Shown: piece by piece, positions 54,303-63,125 of the stretch
Layout of the letters: every line of letters begins with the position of its first letter
Position numbering within the stretch: position 1 is the stretch's first letter
Origin: Breoghania sp.
GTDB lineage: Bacteria; Pseudomonadota; Alphaproteobacteria; Rhizobiales; Stappiaceae
Reading direction: 5' to 3'
Assembly: GCF_963674635.1 (NCBI RefSeq)
Contig: NZ_OY771475.1
Coordinates: 1,798,001-1,862,000, forward strand
Length of the DNA stretch: 64,000 nucleotides
The notes under the pieces: generated by a model
What the model was told of the DNA's origin: nothing
The model's database searches: none
What the model saw: the letters and a program-made list of their open reading frames with translations, nothing else
Translations under genes and position numbers: made by a program

Positions 54303-54937
54303 GTTCCTCCGGCGCCTCCCGAGATTACTGATGACTTTCGTATCTAGGGTCGGCAAAGACGCGAAGCAATGGCAGGTCTATCGCTTTTTTAAAATCAAAT
54401 GCGTCTGGCGGCGATGCGCGCTCGTGTCGTATCTAAGAGGGCTTGGCCAGAAATATCATGTCGTTTATCTATTATTCGGCTTCGCAACATTTCTGATTCA
54501 AAGGTCTGGGATTTTCACATTGAGTCGAGAGTTGACGAAGTCGGTCATTCCGCGAGCAACGCCGATAAACGGCTTGTTCAGACAAACATGAAATAGCATG
54601 GTGCTGAGCCAACTTGCACTTCTGCCAAACTGCGTATATCGAAACGGTGACTATCCTCGCAAACGCCAGTAGTGCCAAAGGATTCCACTGGGAATCGCAT
54701 TACTGCCGAAGAAGTCTCCGTGAAGAAACGGGCACATTGCGGACCTGCACATCGGGTCATGCTGACGCCCATGTGACCGCTCCAAATGACGGAGCATCAG
54801 TGAGGGCCCGTTTGACGGGTTCATATGCCGGTCCCAGAAGGGGCCGCGTCAACGGATCCACGAAACGGATCCATGTGTCGGGTCCTGTGTGAGGCCCCTG
54901 TGTGACAGGCCCGGATGAAACGGGCCAAGGGACGGGA
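54303..54937. other. gene-poor region between msrB and mrpA
   Basis: The left 300 bases are AT-richer than the surroundings and carry only short, non-family open frames. The right end, 54800-54935, has repeated motifs: AACGGATCC twice, CCTGTGTGA followed by CTGTGTGA, and several GGCCC/GGGCC blocks that could fold into a leader before mrpA. I cannot assign a named RNA element. Confidence 0.35.
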
Positions 54938-57328
54938 ATGGCGCTATTTGGGGTTGATGATACGGTCGTGGCGGTGCTTGCACCGTTTGCCACCGCCCTG
55001 TTCGCACCCGCGGTGGTGCGCAAGCTCAAACATAATGCAGCCTGGGTTCTGGCCGTTGTGCCGGCGATCATCTTTCTGCATTTCTGCCGTTATGTCGGTG
55101 CGGTTTCCAGTGGAGAGACCTTCACGGAAGGCTTCTCCTGGGTTCCGGCCTACGGCGTGAATTTCACCTTCTATCTCGATGGCCTGAGTGTTCTCTTCGC
55201 GATGATCATCTCAGGCATTGGTACGCTGATCATTCTGTATGCGGGCGGCTACATGAAGGGCCATGCGCATCAGGGAAGGTTCATTTCCTTCCTGATGCTG
55301 TTCATGGGCTCCATGCTCGGTGTCGTCACCGCGAACAACATGATCACGCTGTTCATTTTCTGGGAACTGACCTCCATCACGTCGTTCCTGCTGATCGGTT
55401 TCGATCACCTGCGCAAGGCTTCCCGGCGCGCGGCAATGCAGGCCCTGGTGGTGACCGGCGGCGGCGGTCTGGCCCTGCTGGCAGGCGTTCTGATGATCAT
55501 CAGCGCCACTGGGCAGGGCGAACTTTCCGATGTGCTGACAACCGGCGACACGCTGCGCAACAGCGCGCTGTATACCCCCATCCTGATCATGATCCTGGGC
55601 GGTGCCTTCACAAAGTCGGCGCAGTTCCCCTTCCACTTCTGGCTTCCCAACGCGATGGAAGCGCCGACCCCGGTCTCCGCGTTCCTGCATTCCGCGACCA
55701 TGGTGAAAGCCGGCGTCTACCTGTTGATGCGCCTCAACCCTGTCATGGGCGATACCATGGCGTGGGAGACCATCCTGCCGGCCTTCGGCGGTGTGACGCT
55801 GCTCGTGGGTACGATCCTCGCCATTCGCCAGACAGACCTGAAGCTGATGCTGGCCTATACGACGGTCGCCTCACTGGGGTTGCTCGTCATGTTGACGGGC
55901 ACGGGCAGCGAAGCCGCCATCGAAGGCGCCGTGCTCTATCTCTTCGCCCACGCGCTCTTCAAGGGCTCGCTGTTCATGATGGCCGGTTGCATCGACCATG
56001 AGGCGGGAACGCGCGACGTGACGAAGCTTGGCGGCCTGCGCAAGGCCATGCCCATCACCTTCGCCGCCGCCGTGCTCGCCGCGCTGTCCATGAGTGGCCT
56101 GCCGCCCTTCATCGGCTTCGTGGCCAAGGAAGTGCTCTATGACGGCACCTGGACCGTCAGCGGCCTGATCACGCTTGTGGCGGTGACCGGCAACGTTCTG
56201 ATGATGGCGACCGCGCTCGGCGTCGCCTTCAAGCCGTTCCTCGGCGCACCGGTCGAAACGCCCAAGCACGCCCATGAGGGGCCTGTGCTTCTCTGGCTCG
56301 GTCCGCTCACGCTGGCGGTTCTCGGCCTTCTGGCGGCCCTTGCGGTCGGCTGGACCGGTCCTGCCCTGCTCGGGCCGATGGCTGGCGCGGTTTCCGGAGA
56401 GGCCAATCAGGGCGATTTCCACCTGATCCCGGCGCATATCGGCGCGCCTCTGTTCCTGTCGCTGATCACCATGACGCTGGGCGCCTTGCTCTACTGGCGC
56501 CTGGAAACGGCACGCGCACTGGTCGACCGGATCGTCACGGCGATCGGCTGGGGCCCGGATCGCGGGTTCGACCAGGTGATCACGCTGATCGTGACCATCG
56601 CGGGCAAGGTGACCACCTATGCGCAGCCCGGCCGGATGCAGACCTACATGAGCGCGGTCTTCATCATTGTGGCCGCGGCCCTGCTGGTTCCGATGATCGC
56701 CTTCGGCGAGCTGCCGTCCTTCCCCGGCATGCCTGGCTTCACATTCTATGAATGGCTGGTGCTCACTCTGGTGGTGATCGGCATCATCTCCGTCCTGGCG
56801 GCTCGCACGCGCCTCATCGCCATCGTCTCGCTGGGAATTCAGGGCTTCGCGGTCGCCGTCATCTACATGCTGTTCGGCGCACCCGACCTGTCCTTCACCC
56901 AGTTCATGGTGGAAACGCTGTCAGTCGTCATCCTGGCGCTGGTCATGACCCGCCTGAACCTGACCGCGAAGGACAACCGCCCCTTCCGCGAGACCGTGCC
57001 GCACATGGTCATCGCTGGCGCGGTGGGCCTCGGCTTCGGCCTGTTGCTTATGGCCGTGACGCAGGTTCCCTTCGACGCGCGCCTGTCTGAGTTCTTCTCC
57101 GCCAATGCCCGCGTTATCGCCCATGGCCGCAACATCGTGAACGTCATCATCGTCGACTTCCGCGGCATTGATACGCTGGGAGAAATCGGCGTGGTGATGG
57201 TGACGGGCCTCGCCATTCTGGCGCTCATACGGGTCCGTGCACGCGGACCCAAAAAGCCGGAGGAAGTATCCACCGGCGGGCCGTTGCAAGCCGTGTCGGA
57301 ACCGGTCAACGAGGAGGCAGCACGATGA
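54938..57328 (+). CDS. mrpA: Mrp-type Na+/H+ antiporter subunit A
   Basis: Largest subunit (796 residues) of the seven-part Mrp cation/proton antiporter, related to NuoL of complex I. Proton-path residues typical of the family are visible: Glu143 in FWELTSITSFLLIGF, Lys226 in FTKSAQFPFHFWLP, and Lys257 in MVKAGVYLL. About 20 membrane segments are present. The C-terminal part (DUF4040 and MrpB-like region, from about residue 590) includes GIQGFAVAVIYMLFGAPDL. AAGGGACGGGA upstream supports the ATG at 54938. It heads the mrpABCDEFG operon. Confidence 0.94.
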   Translation: MALFGVDDTVVAVLAPFATALFAPAVVRKLKHNAAWVLAVVPAIIFLHFCRYVGAVSSGETFTEGFSWVPAYGVNFTFYLDGLSVLFAMIISGIGTLIILYAGGYMKGHAHQGRFISFLMLFMGSMLGVVTANNMITLFIFWELTSITSFLLIGFDHLRKASRRAAMQALVVTGGGGLALLAGVLMIISATGQGELSDVLTTGDTLRNSALYTPILIMILGGAFTKSAQFPFHFWLPNAMEAPTPVSAFLHSATMVKAGVYLLMRLNPVMGDTMAWETILPAFGGVTLLVGTILAIRQTDLKLMLAYTTVASLGLLVMLTGTGSEAAIEGAVLYLFAHALFKGSLFMMAGCIDHEAGTRDVTKLGGLRKAMPITFAAAVLAALSMSGLPPFIGFVAKEVLYDGTWTVSGLITLVAVTGNVLMMATALGVAFKPFLGAPVETPKHAHEGPVLLWLGPLTLAVLGLLAALAVGWTGPALLGPMAGAVSGEANQGDFHLIPAHIGAPLFLSLITMTLGALLYWRLETARALVDRIVTAIGWGPDRGFDQVITLIVTIAGKVTTYAQPGRMQTYMSAVFIIVAAALLVPMIAFGELPSFPGMPGFTFYEWLVLTLVVIGIISVLAARTRLIAIVSLGIQGFAVAVIYMLFGAPDLSFTQFMVETLSVVILALVMTRLNLTAKDNRPFRETVPHMVIAGAVGLGFGLLLMAVTQVPFDARLSEFFSANARVIAHGRNIVNVIIVDFRGIDTLGEIGVVMVTGLAILALIRVRARGPKKPEEVSTGGPLQAVSEPVNEEAAR

Positions 57329-57744
57329 ACACCATCATATTCCGGACCATTGCGCCGTTCCTCACCGCGTTGATGATCCTGTTCTCCATCTTCGTGCTCC
57401 TTCGCGGGCACAACGAGCCGGGCGGCGGCTTCATCGGCGGTCTGATCGCCGTCTCCGCCCTGGCGATCTACGGCATCGCATGCGGCGTCCAGCCGGTTCG
57501 CCGCGCGATCCGCTTCCATCCGATGAGCATTTCGGCTTTCGGCCTCTTGCTGTCCTGCCTCTCCGGCCTGCCATCCATGCTGACCGGCGTCGCGTTCCTG
57601 AAGGCCCACTGGATCTATCCTGAAATCTTCGGTGTGGATCTCGCCCTGTCGACCGTCATGATCTTCGACATCGGAGTGTATTTCGTCGTTGTTGGCGCCA
57701 TCACTTCGATCGCCCTCGCCCTTGAAGAAAGGGAGGACGACTGA
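57325..57744 (+). CDS. mrpB: Mrp antiporter subunit B
   Basis: A 139-residue membrane subunit with four hydrophobic segments. RGHNEPGGGFIGGLIAVSALAIYGIA is the MnhB signature, and the central FHPMSISAFGLLLSCLSGLPSML is also typical. It is essential for transport in this complex. It overlaps mrpA by four bases (ATGA) and shares one base with the mrpC start, so expression is tightly coupled. Confidence 0.93.
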   Translation: MNTIIFRTIAPFLTALMILFSIFVLLRGHNEPGGGFIGGLIAVSALAIYGIACGVQPVRRAIRFHPMSISAFGLLLSCLSGLPSMLTGVAFLKAHWIYPEIFGVDLALSTVMIFDIGVYFVVVGAITSIALALEEREDD

Positions 57745-58121
57745 TGGAAGCATCCTTCTCGATCCTGATCGGCTTCTTTTTCGCTGCCAGCACCTATCTG
57801 ATGCTGTCGCGGCAGCTGATCCGCATCCTGCTGGGCGTGTCCCTGCTGGGCAATGCGGTCAACCTGCTGATCTTCACGGCCGGACGCCTGACACGGGAAG
57901 TCCCGCCGGTGATCCCCAACAGCTCGCTCGTTCCGGTCGAGGCCACGGCCAATCCGCTGCCTCAGGCGCTGATCCTGACCGCGATCGTCATTTCCTTCTC
58001 TTTCTTCGCCTTCCTGCTGGTGCTGGCCTTCCGCGCCTATCAGGAACTGGGCACCGACGACGCCAACGAAATGCGCGTCGCGGAGCCGGTGGGCGAAATC
58101 CAGCCGCCGATGGGGTACTGA
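57744..58121 (+). CDS. mrpC: Mrp antiporter subunit C (NuoK-like)
   Basis: A 125-residue subunit equivalent to NuoK of complex I, with three membrane helices: an N-terminal one, then LIRILLGVSLLGNAVNLLIFTAG, and PQALILTAIVISFSFFAFLLVLAF with the family LTAIVI motif. It contributes to the cation/proton path at the interface with the A and D subunits. It begins in the mrpB stop. Confidence 0.93.
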   Translation: MEASFSILIGFFFAASTYLMLSRQLIRILLGVSLLGNAVNLLIFTAGRLTREVPPVIPNSSLVPVEATANPLPQALILTAIVISFSFFAFLLVLAFRAYQELGTDDANEMRVAEPVGEIQPPMGY

Positions 58122-58125
58122 GACA

Positions 58126-59733
58126 ATGGCGGTTATCGAACACTCTGCCGACGTTTCCCACGCGATGGTGACGACCGCGGTCCCGCTTGGCGACTGGCTG
58201 GTCGTGGCTCCCACCATCATCACGATCCTGGGCGGCGTCGTGTGTCTGCTGACACGCAAGAAGACCCATATTCAGCCGCGCATCGCCATTGCCACGCTCG
58301 CCTTGCTGGTCCTGTCCAACTTCAGCCTGCTCGGGCGGGTCATGGATCAGGGCGTCATCAACATGGTGATGGGCCAGTGGCTGCCGCCCTATGGCATCGC
58401 CTTCACGGTGGATCCCACCGGTGCGATGCTGGCGCTGATCGCCTCCGTCGTCGCCTTCGCCACCGCGCTCTACGGTGTCGGCGACAGTGACGCCATTTCA
58501 AGGCGCTACGGTTTCTATCCGTTCCTGATGCTGTTGATGACGGGCGTTTCCGGCACCTTCCTCACCGGCGACATCTTCAACATGTATGTCTGGTTCGAGG
58601 TGCTGCTGATCTCGTCCTTCGGCCTGCTGATCCTTGGCAATGACAAGGCGCAGCTCGATGGCGCGGTGAAATACGGCATCCTGAACCTGATCGCCACCAC
58701 CCTGTTCCTGATCGCCACGGGCTATCTCTACGGTCTCGTCGGCACGCTCAACATGGCGGATATCCGCGGTGCGGTGGAGAACCTGCCGGACAAGGCCCCG
58801 ATCCTCACGGTCTCGGTGCTCTACCTGCTCGCTTTCGCGATGAAGGCGGCGGCCTTCCCGGTCAATTTCTGGCTTCCCGCGTCCTACCATACCCCGCGCA
58901 TCGCGGTGGCGGGCGTCTTTGCCGGGCTTCTGACCAAGGTCGGCGTCTATGCGCTGCTGCGCACGATGGTGATGCTGCTGCCGGCCTACCGGGAGATGTT
59001 GTCCGACGTGCTGGCGGTGATGGCCGTGCTGACCATGATCACCGGCGCGCTGGGTGGCATTGCCCATTCCGACCTGCGCCGCGCGCTGGGCTATCTGGTG
59101 ATTTCCGGCATCGGTTCGATGCTGGCGGGCATCACGATCGCATCGCAACTGGCGCTGACGGGCACGATCCTCTACGCGATCCACTCCATCATCGTGATGA
59201 CCGGTCTCTACTTCGTGGTCGGCATGGCCTCGCGCATGAGCCACACGTTCCAGCTTCGCGAACTGGGCGGCCTTTATGCCAAGAGCCCGCTTCTGGCGCT
59301 GTCCTATTTCATCCTCGCGGTGTCCTTGTGCGGCCTGCCGCCCACTTCCGGCTTCTGGGCCAAGGTGGTGCTGGTGGACGCCGCGATCCATGACGGCTGG
59401 CCGTGGCTGGCGGGGGCCATCCTGTTCACCGGCTTCCTGACCTGCATCGCAGTTGCCCGCATCGGTCTCTTCGCCTTCTGGCGCGGTGGCCCGGAAGGCA
59501 CACCGGACGGAACCGCCCGTGCGGTCACCGCAAGCGGCGAGGCCTATCAACCCGACGTCTCAGCCGCCTACACCGCCATGTGGCTCGCCCTCGGCCTGCT
59601 GACCGGCCTGTCGCTGTTCATCGGCCTCGCCCCCAACCATATCGTCGAGATCGCCGAGGCCGGAGCCTCCGGGCTGCTTGATCCGGTCAACTATATCGGG
59701 GCGGTCTTTGGCACCACGGGAGGCCCGCTATGA
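58126..59733 (+). CDS. mrpD: Mrp antiporter subunit D (NuoN-like)
   Basis: A 535-residue proton-channel subunit related to NuoM/NuoN. The conserved proton-path glutamate is near residue 158 (MYVWFEVLLISSFGLL), and lysines are in AMKAAAFPVNFWLP and AGLLTKVGVYALLR. About 14 membrane helices are present. It follows mrpC by four bases and overlaps mrpE by four. Length is normal. Confidence 0.94.
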   Translation: MAVIEHSADVSHAMVTTAVPLGDWLVVAPTIITILGGVVCLLTRKKTHIQPRIAIATLALLVLSNFSLLGRVMDQGVINMVMGQWLPPYGIAFTVDPTGAMLALIASVVAFATALYGVGDSDAISRRYGFYPFLMLLMTGVSGTFLTGDIFNMYVWFEVLLISSFGLLILGNDKAQLDGAVKYGILNLIATTLFLIATGYLYGLVGTLNMADIRGAVENLPDKAPILTVSVLYLLAFAMKAAAFPVNFWLPASYHTPRIAVAGVFAGLLTKVGVYALLRTMVMLLPAYREMLSDVLAVMAVLTMITGALGGIAHSDLRRALGYLVISGIGSMLAGITIASQLALTGTILYAIHSIIVMTGLYFVVGMASRMSHTFQLRELGGLYAKSPLLALSYFILAVSLCGLPPTSGFWAKVVLVDAAIHDGWPWLAGAILFTGFLTCIAVARIGLFAFWRGGPEGTPDGTARAVTASGEAYQPDVSAAYTAMWLALGLLTGLSLFIGLAPNHIVEIAEAGASGLLDPVNYIGAVFGTTGGPL

Positions 59734-60209
59734 TCGGTATCTTCCTCGTCAACATCCTGATGGCGCTCGCCTGGGGCGCCATGTCGGGATCGTTCGAATT
59801 CGTCAATCTGGTCTTCGGCTTCGTGCTGGCGTCCGCCCTGCTCTATACCATTCGCGAACAGATCGGATCGGGCGGTTACTTCAAGCGCGCGGGACGCGTG
59901 CTCAGCCTTGCGGGCCTGTTTGTCTACGAACTCGTCCTGTCCGCCTGGCGCGTCGCCCGCATGGTCCTGACACCCGACATCTCCAACCTGAAGCCCGGCA
60001 TCATCGCCTATCCGCTGACGGTGGACCGGGATTTCGAGATCACGCTGCTCGCCAACATGGTCACGCTGACGCCCGGCACACTGTCGGTTGATGTGTCGAG
60101 GGACCGCGCAGTCCTTTATGTCCACTGCATCGACGTGCCGGATCCGGAGGCGACGATCGAAGAAATCCGCAACGGGTTCGAACGCAAGATCCTGGAGGCG
60201 TTCAGATGA
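59730..60209 (+). CDS. mrpE: Mrp antiporter subunit E
   Basis: A 159-residue subunit, two membrane segments at the start (MIGIFLVNILMALAWGAMSG; LVFGFVLASALLYTI) and a cytoplasmic domain with NMVTLTPGTLSVDVSRDRAVLYVHCID, the MnhE family pattern. MrpE has no complex I relative and is thought to help assembly or stability. Four-base overlaps with both neighbours. Confidence 0.93.
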   Translation: MIGIFLVNILMALAWGAMSGSFEFVNLVFGFVLASALLYTIREQIGSGGYFKRAGRVLSLAGLFVYELVLSAWRVARMVLTPDISNLKPGIIAYPLTVDRDFEITLLANMVTLTPGTLSVDVSRDRAVLYVHCIDVPDPEATIEEIRNGFERKILEAFR

Positions 60210-60592
60210 CCGGACCTGAGTTTTTCCTCGAAATCTGCGTCGATATCGCGCTTGCGGTCTTGTCGCTGTCGTTCCTGCTGACCGTCTACCGGATTGTCAC
60301 CGGCCCGACCCTGCCCGACAGGTTCGTCGCGCTCGACATGCTGGTGACCGTGGGCATTGGCTTCATCGCCGTCATCGGCGTGAAAACCGACTACTACCTC
60401 TATATCGACATCGCGATCGCCCTGGGCCTTGTCGGATTTCTGGCGACCGTGGCCTTTGCCCGTTTCGTGCTCAACCGCGGCCTCGCGGGGGATGCCTCGA
60501 TCACGGCGGAGACCCAACGGACCATCCAGTCCACACAGCCTGTCGCAGAGCATGTGGAGGCGCCTGCCACGCCCGAGGAGACAAAGTCATGA
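60206..60592 (+). CDS. mrpF: Mrp antiporter subunit F
   Basis: A 128-residue membrane subunit with three helices; RIVTGPTLPDRFVALDMLVTVGIGFIAV is the MnhF signature. A C-terminal extension of about 35 polar residues (AGDASITAETQRTIQSTQPV and after) is longer than in most relatives and probably cytoplasmic. Four-base overlaps with mrpE and mrpG. Confidence 0.92.
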   Translation: MTGPEFFLEICVDIALAVLSLSFLLTVYRIVTGPTLPDRFVALDMLVTVGIGFIAVIGVKTDYYLYIDIAIALGLVGFLATVAFARFVLNRGLAGDASITAETQRTIQSTQPVAEHVEAPATPEETKS

Positions 60593-60927
60593 CGTCCATC
60601 ATCGTCGGCATAGCGCTCGTTATCGGATCGCTCTTCGCGCTGAGCGCAGCGTTGGGCCTGCTGCGTTTCAAGGACGTCTACATGCGCATGCATGCGGCCA
60701 GCAAGGCGGGCACCCTGGGGTCCGGCCTGTTGCTTCTGGCGCTGGCCCTGCACGCGGGCGAGATGGACGTGGCCACCCGCGCGATCGCCGGTGTCTGCTT
60801 CTTTCTGCTGACGGCACCGGTCTCCGCGCACCTTCTGGCGCGCGCGGCCTATATCGTGGGTTACAAGCCCTGCGACATGACCGTTCGCGACGCCCTCGCA
60901 GACGCGCAGGACGGCAAGAAACAGTAG
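60589..60927 (+). CDS. mrpG: Mrp antiporter subunit G
   Basis: A 112-residue membrane subunit with three helices. GLLRFKDVYMRMHAASKAGTLG is the MnhG signature, and TAPVSAHLLARAAY follows. It is the last gene of the seven-gene operon. An intrinsic terminator lies 68 bases downstream. The complex expels Na+ in exchange for protons and supports growth at high salt or alkaline pH, which fits a marine or saline habitat. Confidence 0.93.
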   Translation: MTSIIVGIALVIGSLFALSAALGLLRFKDVYMRMHAASKAGTLGSGLLLLALALHAGEMDVATRAIAGVCFFLLTAPVSAHLLARAAYIVGYKPCDMTVRDALADAQDGKKQ

Positions 60928-60994
60928 TATTCGAGCGGGCTTCGTCAGTTTTTCCCACTCACGAATCCCACTACGGACTTACCGGCTTTTATTT

Positions 60995-61023
60995 GGCCGC
61001 CGCGATTCGCGGTGGCCTTTTTT
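60995..61023 (+). terminator. intrinsic terminator of the mrp operon
   Basis: GGCCGCCGCG (60995-61004) and CGCGGTGGCC (61008-61017) form a ten-pair stem (one G-T) with loop ATT, followed by six T (61018-61023). Confidence 0.85.
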
Positions 61024-61203
61024 CTGTCCCGATTCATGCCTAATGGCCTACCGCCACGCAACGTGGGGCACCGCGACGGTTTACGGTAGGGCATATTCAT
61101 GCATTTTATTGGCAAATGTAACCGCTGGTTTAGCCCTAGCAGCGAACGCATGCACTTCGCGGCTATTTGTTCGATCTCCGCCATGTCATCGAATTATTTT
61201 CTG

Positions 61204-61232
61204 TTGTTATTGACGGATGCAATGTATATAGA
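61204..61232 (+). promoter_or_regulatory. candidate mucR promoter
   Basis: TTGTTA (61204-61209) and TATAGA (61227-61232) are separated by 17 bases in the AT-rich part of the gap. Transcription would start near 61239, giving a 139-base leader before the mucR ATG. No other pair fits as well. Confidence 0.4.
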
Positions 61233-61377
61233 CTGGCGACGAATTATAGAGAGATCGGAATCGACTTCGAGGTCAGTAAACACCCAAGTCGGTTTCTCCG
61301 GACGGTGACGAAGCCGGATGTCTGCCTTGGGTATCCCGTCCGACACAATGACTAGCCAGACAAAAAACGGGTGAACG

Positions 61378-61794
61378 ATGACTGAAAATGTAGCCGACGA
61401 TAACCTTATCGACCTCACCGCTGATATCGTCTCCGCATATGTGAGCAACAATACCGTTCCCGCGACGGATCTTCCTCAGTTGATCAACGAGGTCTACGGC
61501 GCTCTGCAGAAGACCAGCGGTGCTGTCACCGAGCCGGAGCCGGAGCCGCTGAAGCCTGCCGTGCCGATCAAGAAGTCGGTGACGCCGGACTACATCATCT
61601 GCCTGGAAGACGGAAAGCAGTTCAAGTCGCTGAAGCGTCACCTGCGCACCCATTACGACATGACCCCCGAAGAATACCGCGAGAAGTGGGGCCTGCCGTC
61701 CGACTACCCGATGGTTGCTCCGAACTACGCCGCCGCCCGCTCCGACCTTGCCAAGAAGATGGGTCTGGGCCAGCAGCGTCGCCGCGGCAAGTAA
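61378..61794 (+). CDS. mucR: MucR/Ros-family zinc-finger-like global regulator
   Basis: A 138-residue nucleoid-type regulator that represses AT-rich promoters, controlling exopolysaccharide, motility and cell-cycle genes in rhizobia and virulence in Brucella. The N-terminal half is the multimerisation region (LIDLTADIVSAYVSNNTVP). The DNA-binding half has the prokaryotic zinc-finger motif with Cys75, Asp78, His88 and His92 (ICLEDGKQFKSLKRHLRTH), followed by the diagnostic MTPEEYREKWGLPSDYPMVAPNYAA. The second metal ligand is Asp, not Cys, as in some Mesorhizobium paralogs. A strong terminator follows the gene. Confidence 0.95.
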   Translation: MTENVADDNLIDLTADIVSAYVSNNTVPATDLPQLINEVYGALQKTSGAVTEPEPEPLKPAVPIKKSVTPDYIICLEDGKQFKSLKRHLRTHYDMTPEEYREKWGLPSDYPMVAPNYAAARSDLAKKMGLGQQRRRGK

Positions 61795-61907
61795 GCAGCG
61801 CGGTTCCCTCGCGCGAGAGAGCGCCACGACGCCGGGAGGTTCGCCTCCCCCAACCGTCGGCACGGCGCCCTCGCCAGAGACCGGCAAAGCTCGCCAGGCA
61901 TAATTTG

Positions 61908-61937
61908 AAAACCGCGGTGCATTGCGCCGCGGTTTTT
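61908..61937 (+). terminator. intrinsic terminator of mucR
   Basis: ACCGCGGTGC (61911-61920) pairs with GCGCCGCGGT (61924-61933), with one G-T pair and loop ATT. It is flanked by AAAA before and TTTTT after, so it could also work for the convergent gene at 61999 on the minus strand. Confidence 0.8.
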
Positions 61938-61998
61938 CTTTTTCTGCCCCGTGGATGAGAAACCAGCCCAGGTTCCGGTTGCCCTGCATGGCGCGCCA

Positions 61999-62403
61999 TC
62001 ATGTCGGGCCCTCTTCCCGTGCGTTGTCCTTTCCCGTCCGCGTCGGCGTTGCGCGCAGCGAGCCGGGCCGAGGATCGGACGGTGAATGATCGCCTGCCTT
62101 GCTGGGCCGCGTGGTCCCGCGAAGAGCCCGCAACCCGTCGCATTCGGCCCGATAGGCCTGCAACAGGGCGATATGGCGGTTGAGATCGTAGCTCCAGTGT
62201 CCGGCCCTGCCGCGCCGGCGCTCACCCCTCAATGCACGCGCCAGTCGCGCAACAAGGGCCTTGCGACCAGCCTCGCCCTCTTCCGGCTCCCGTCCCGTCA
62301 ATCGCCGCAAGATGCGTTGGCGAAGCGCAGCCGCGCACGCAGCGCTCCCGTCCTCGTCCCCCGCCCTGCCCTGCCCTTGCCGTTCATTCTGCTCGTCCTG
62401 CAT
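61999..62403 (-). CDS. hypothetical basic protein, 134 residues
   Basis: A hydrophilic, arginine-rich protein. A polar N-terminus (MQDEQNERQGQGRAGDEDGS) is followed by a helical core (LRQRILRRLTGREPEEGEAGRKALVARLARALRGE) and a segment HWSYDLNRHIALLQAYRAE that looks structured. No known domain. Third-position GC bias and the ordered core favour a real gene, but the opposite strand is also open here, so confidence is moderate. It converges on mucR and shares its terminator. Confidence 0.55.
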   Translation of the reverse strand: MQDEQNERQGQGRAGDEDGSAACAAALRQRILRRLTGREPEEGEAGRKALVARLARALRGERRRGRAGHWSYDLNRHIALLQAYRAECDGLRALRGTTRPSKAGDHSPSDPRPGSLRATPTRTGKDNAREEGPT

Positions 62404-62726
62404 GACACCTGCCGCCTTCCTGTCTGCGAAACACCGTCACGAGCATGACGCCGTTCCACAGAGCGGGAATAAGTACCTGGCAAGGCGCGGACCATGCCTT
62501 CCATCCCCGATCAGAGACTGCGGGGGCGAGGCCTGAAAGACCAGGCGCCCCCCCCTCGCCCAGACGGCGCAATGGCGCGGAATACCGGCGGATCCCCAAC
62601 AATCCCGGATTAACCAAGGCAGGAAACTTATCCCCACCAACCCTCAGGCATTTTAACAGTATGTAGGCATCAATTCCTACAGGCACTTTTATTGCCAAAC
62701 GTGTTTTTCAAAGACGGAGGGGTTCC
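62404..62726. other. intergenic region upstream of the gafY-like gene
   Basis: These 323 bases hold no supported gene. The right end, from about 62605, is AT-richer and contains the DnaA-box-like sequence and inverted repeat annotated separately; it is the probable promoter region of the gene at 62727. Confidence 0.5.
62628..62681. promoter_or_regulatory. inverted repeat and DnaA-box-like sequence before the gafY-like gene
   Basis: TGTAGG (62662-62667) and CCTACA (62676-62681) form a perfect six-base inverted repeat with an eight-base spacer, a usual operator shape. TTATCCCCA (62628-62636) differs from the DnaA box TTATCCACA at one base. Both lie within 100 bases of the start codon. The inverted repeat is a good candidate for a repressor or autoregulation site. 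Confidence 0.5.
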
Positions 62727-63125
62727 ATGATTACTGGACATTTCGATGCTTCGCTTCCGCATGTTTCGCGGGCACGCTCGCCGGGCGTCATGATCGAGAG
62801 CGCCGAGAATTGCCACCTCATTCAGGTCACAGTGGCGGCCATTTTCGGGATCACGCCGGATGCGCTTCGCGCTCCGACGCGCTCGCGCGCTCCAGTCGCC
62901 TTCGCGCGGCAGGTGGCCATGTATGTCGCCCATGTCAGCTTTGGCTATTCGCTGACGGAGGTCGGCCGCCTGTTCGGGCGCGACCGCACCACCGCGGGGC
63001 ATGCCTGCCGCATGGTGGAGGACCGACGCGACGACCCCGCCTTTGACGACATGCTTGCCGCCATTGAAGCGGCCGCCTGCGCCTGCCGCGACGCGGCTGC
63101 GGGCCGCTGGGAGACGATGAATTGA
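62727..63125 (+). CDS. DnaA-C-like helix-turn-helix protein, GafY-like GTA activator
   Basis: A 132-residue DNA-binding protein. Its central and C-terminal region resembles the DnaA domain IV helix-turn-helix: AFARQVAMYVAHVSFGYSLTEVGRLFGRDRTTAGHACR (about residues 60-97), where RDRTTAGHA corresponds to the DnaA D-H-T/S-T-V-x-H-A signature. It lacks the AAA+ ATPase part, so it is not DnaA itself. Proteins of this form are the N-terminal domain of the GTA activator GafA and, as separate proteins, GafY in Caulobacter. The next gene starts inside its stop codon. A short region upstream has an inverted repeat. Naming by architecture and context; direct proof of activity is absent. Confidence 0.75.
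   Translation: MITGHFDASLPHVSRARSPGVMIESAENCHLIQVTVAAIFGITPDALRAPTRSRAPVAFARQVAMYVAHVSFGYSLTEVGRLFGRDRTTAGHACRMVEDRRDDPAFDDMLAAIEAAACACRDAAAGRWETMN

Larger units (their letters stand above)
60928..61377. other. intergenic region between mrpG and mucR
   Basis: These 450 bases contain the mrp terminator, then an AT-rich stretch from about 61110 to 61330 with a candidate mucR promoter and no supported ORF. MucR-family genes are commonly autoregulated through AT-rich upstream DNA, which matches this composition. Confidence 0.5.

Noticed and set aside
54578..54892. Short ORFs on both strands between msrB and mrpA
   Set aside because: No ribosome site, no domain and no compositional sign of coding.
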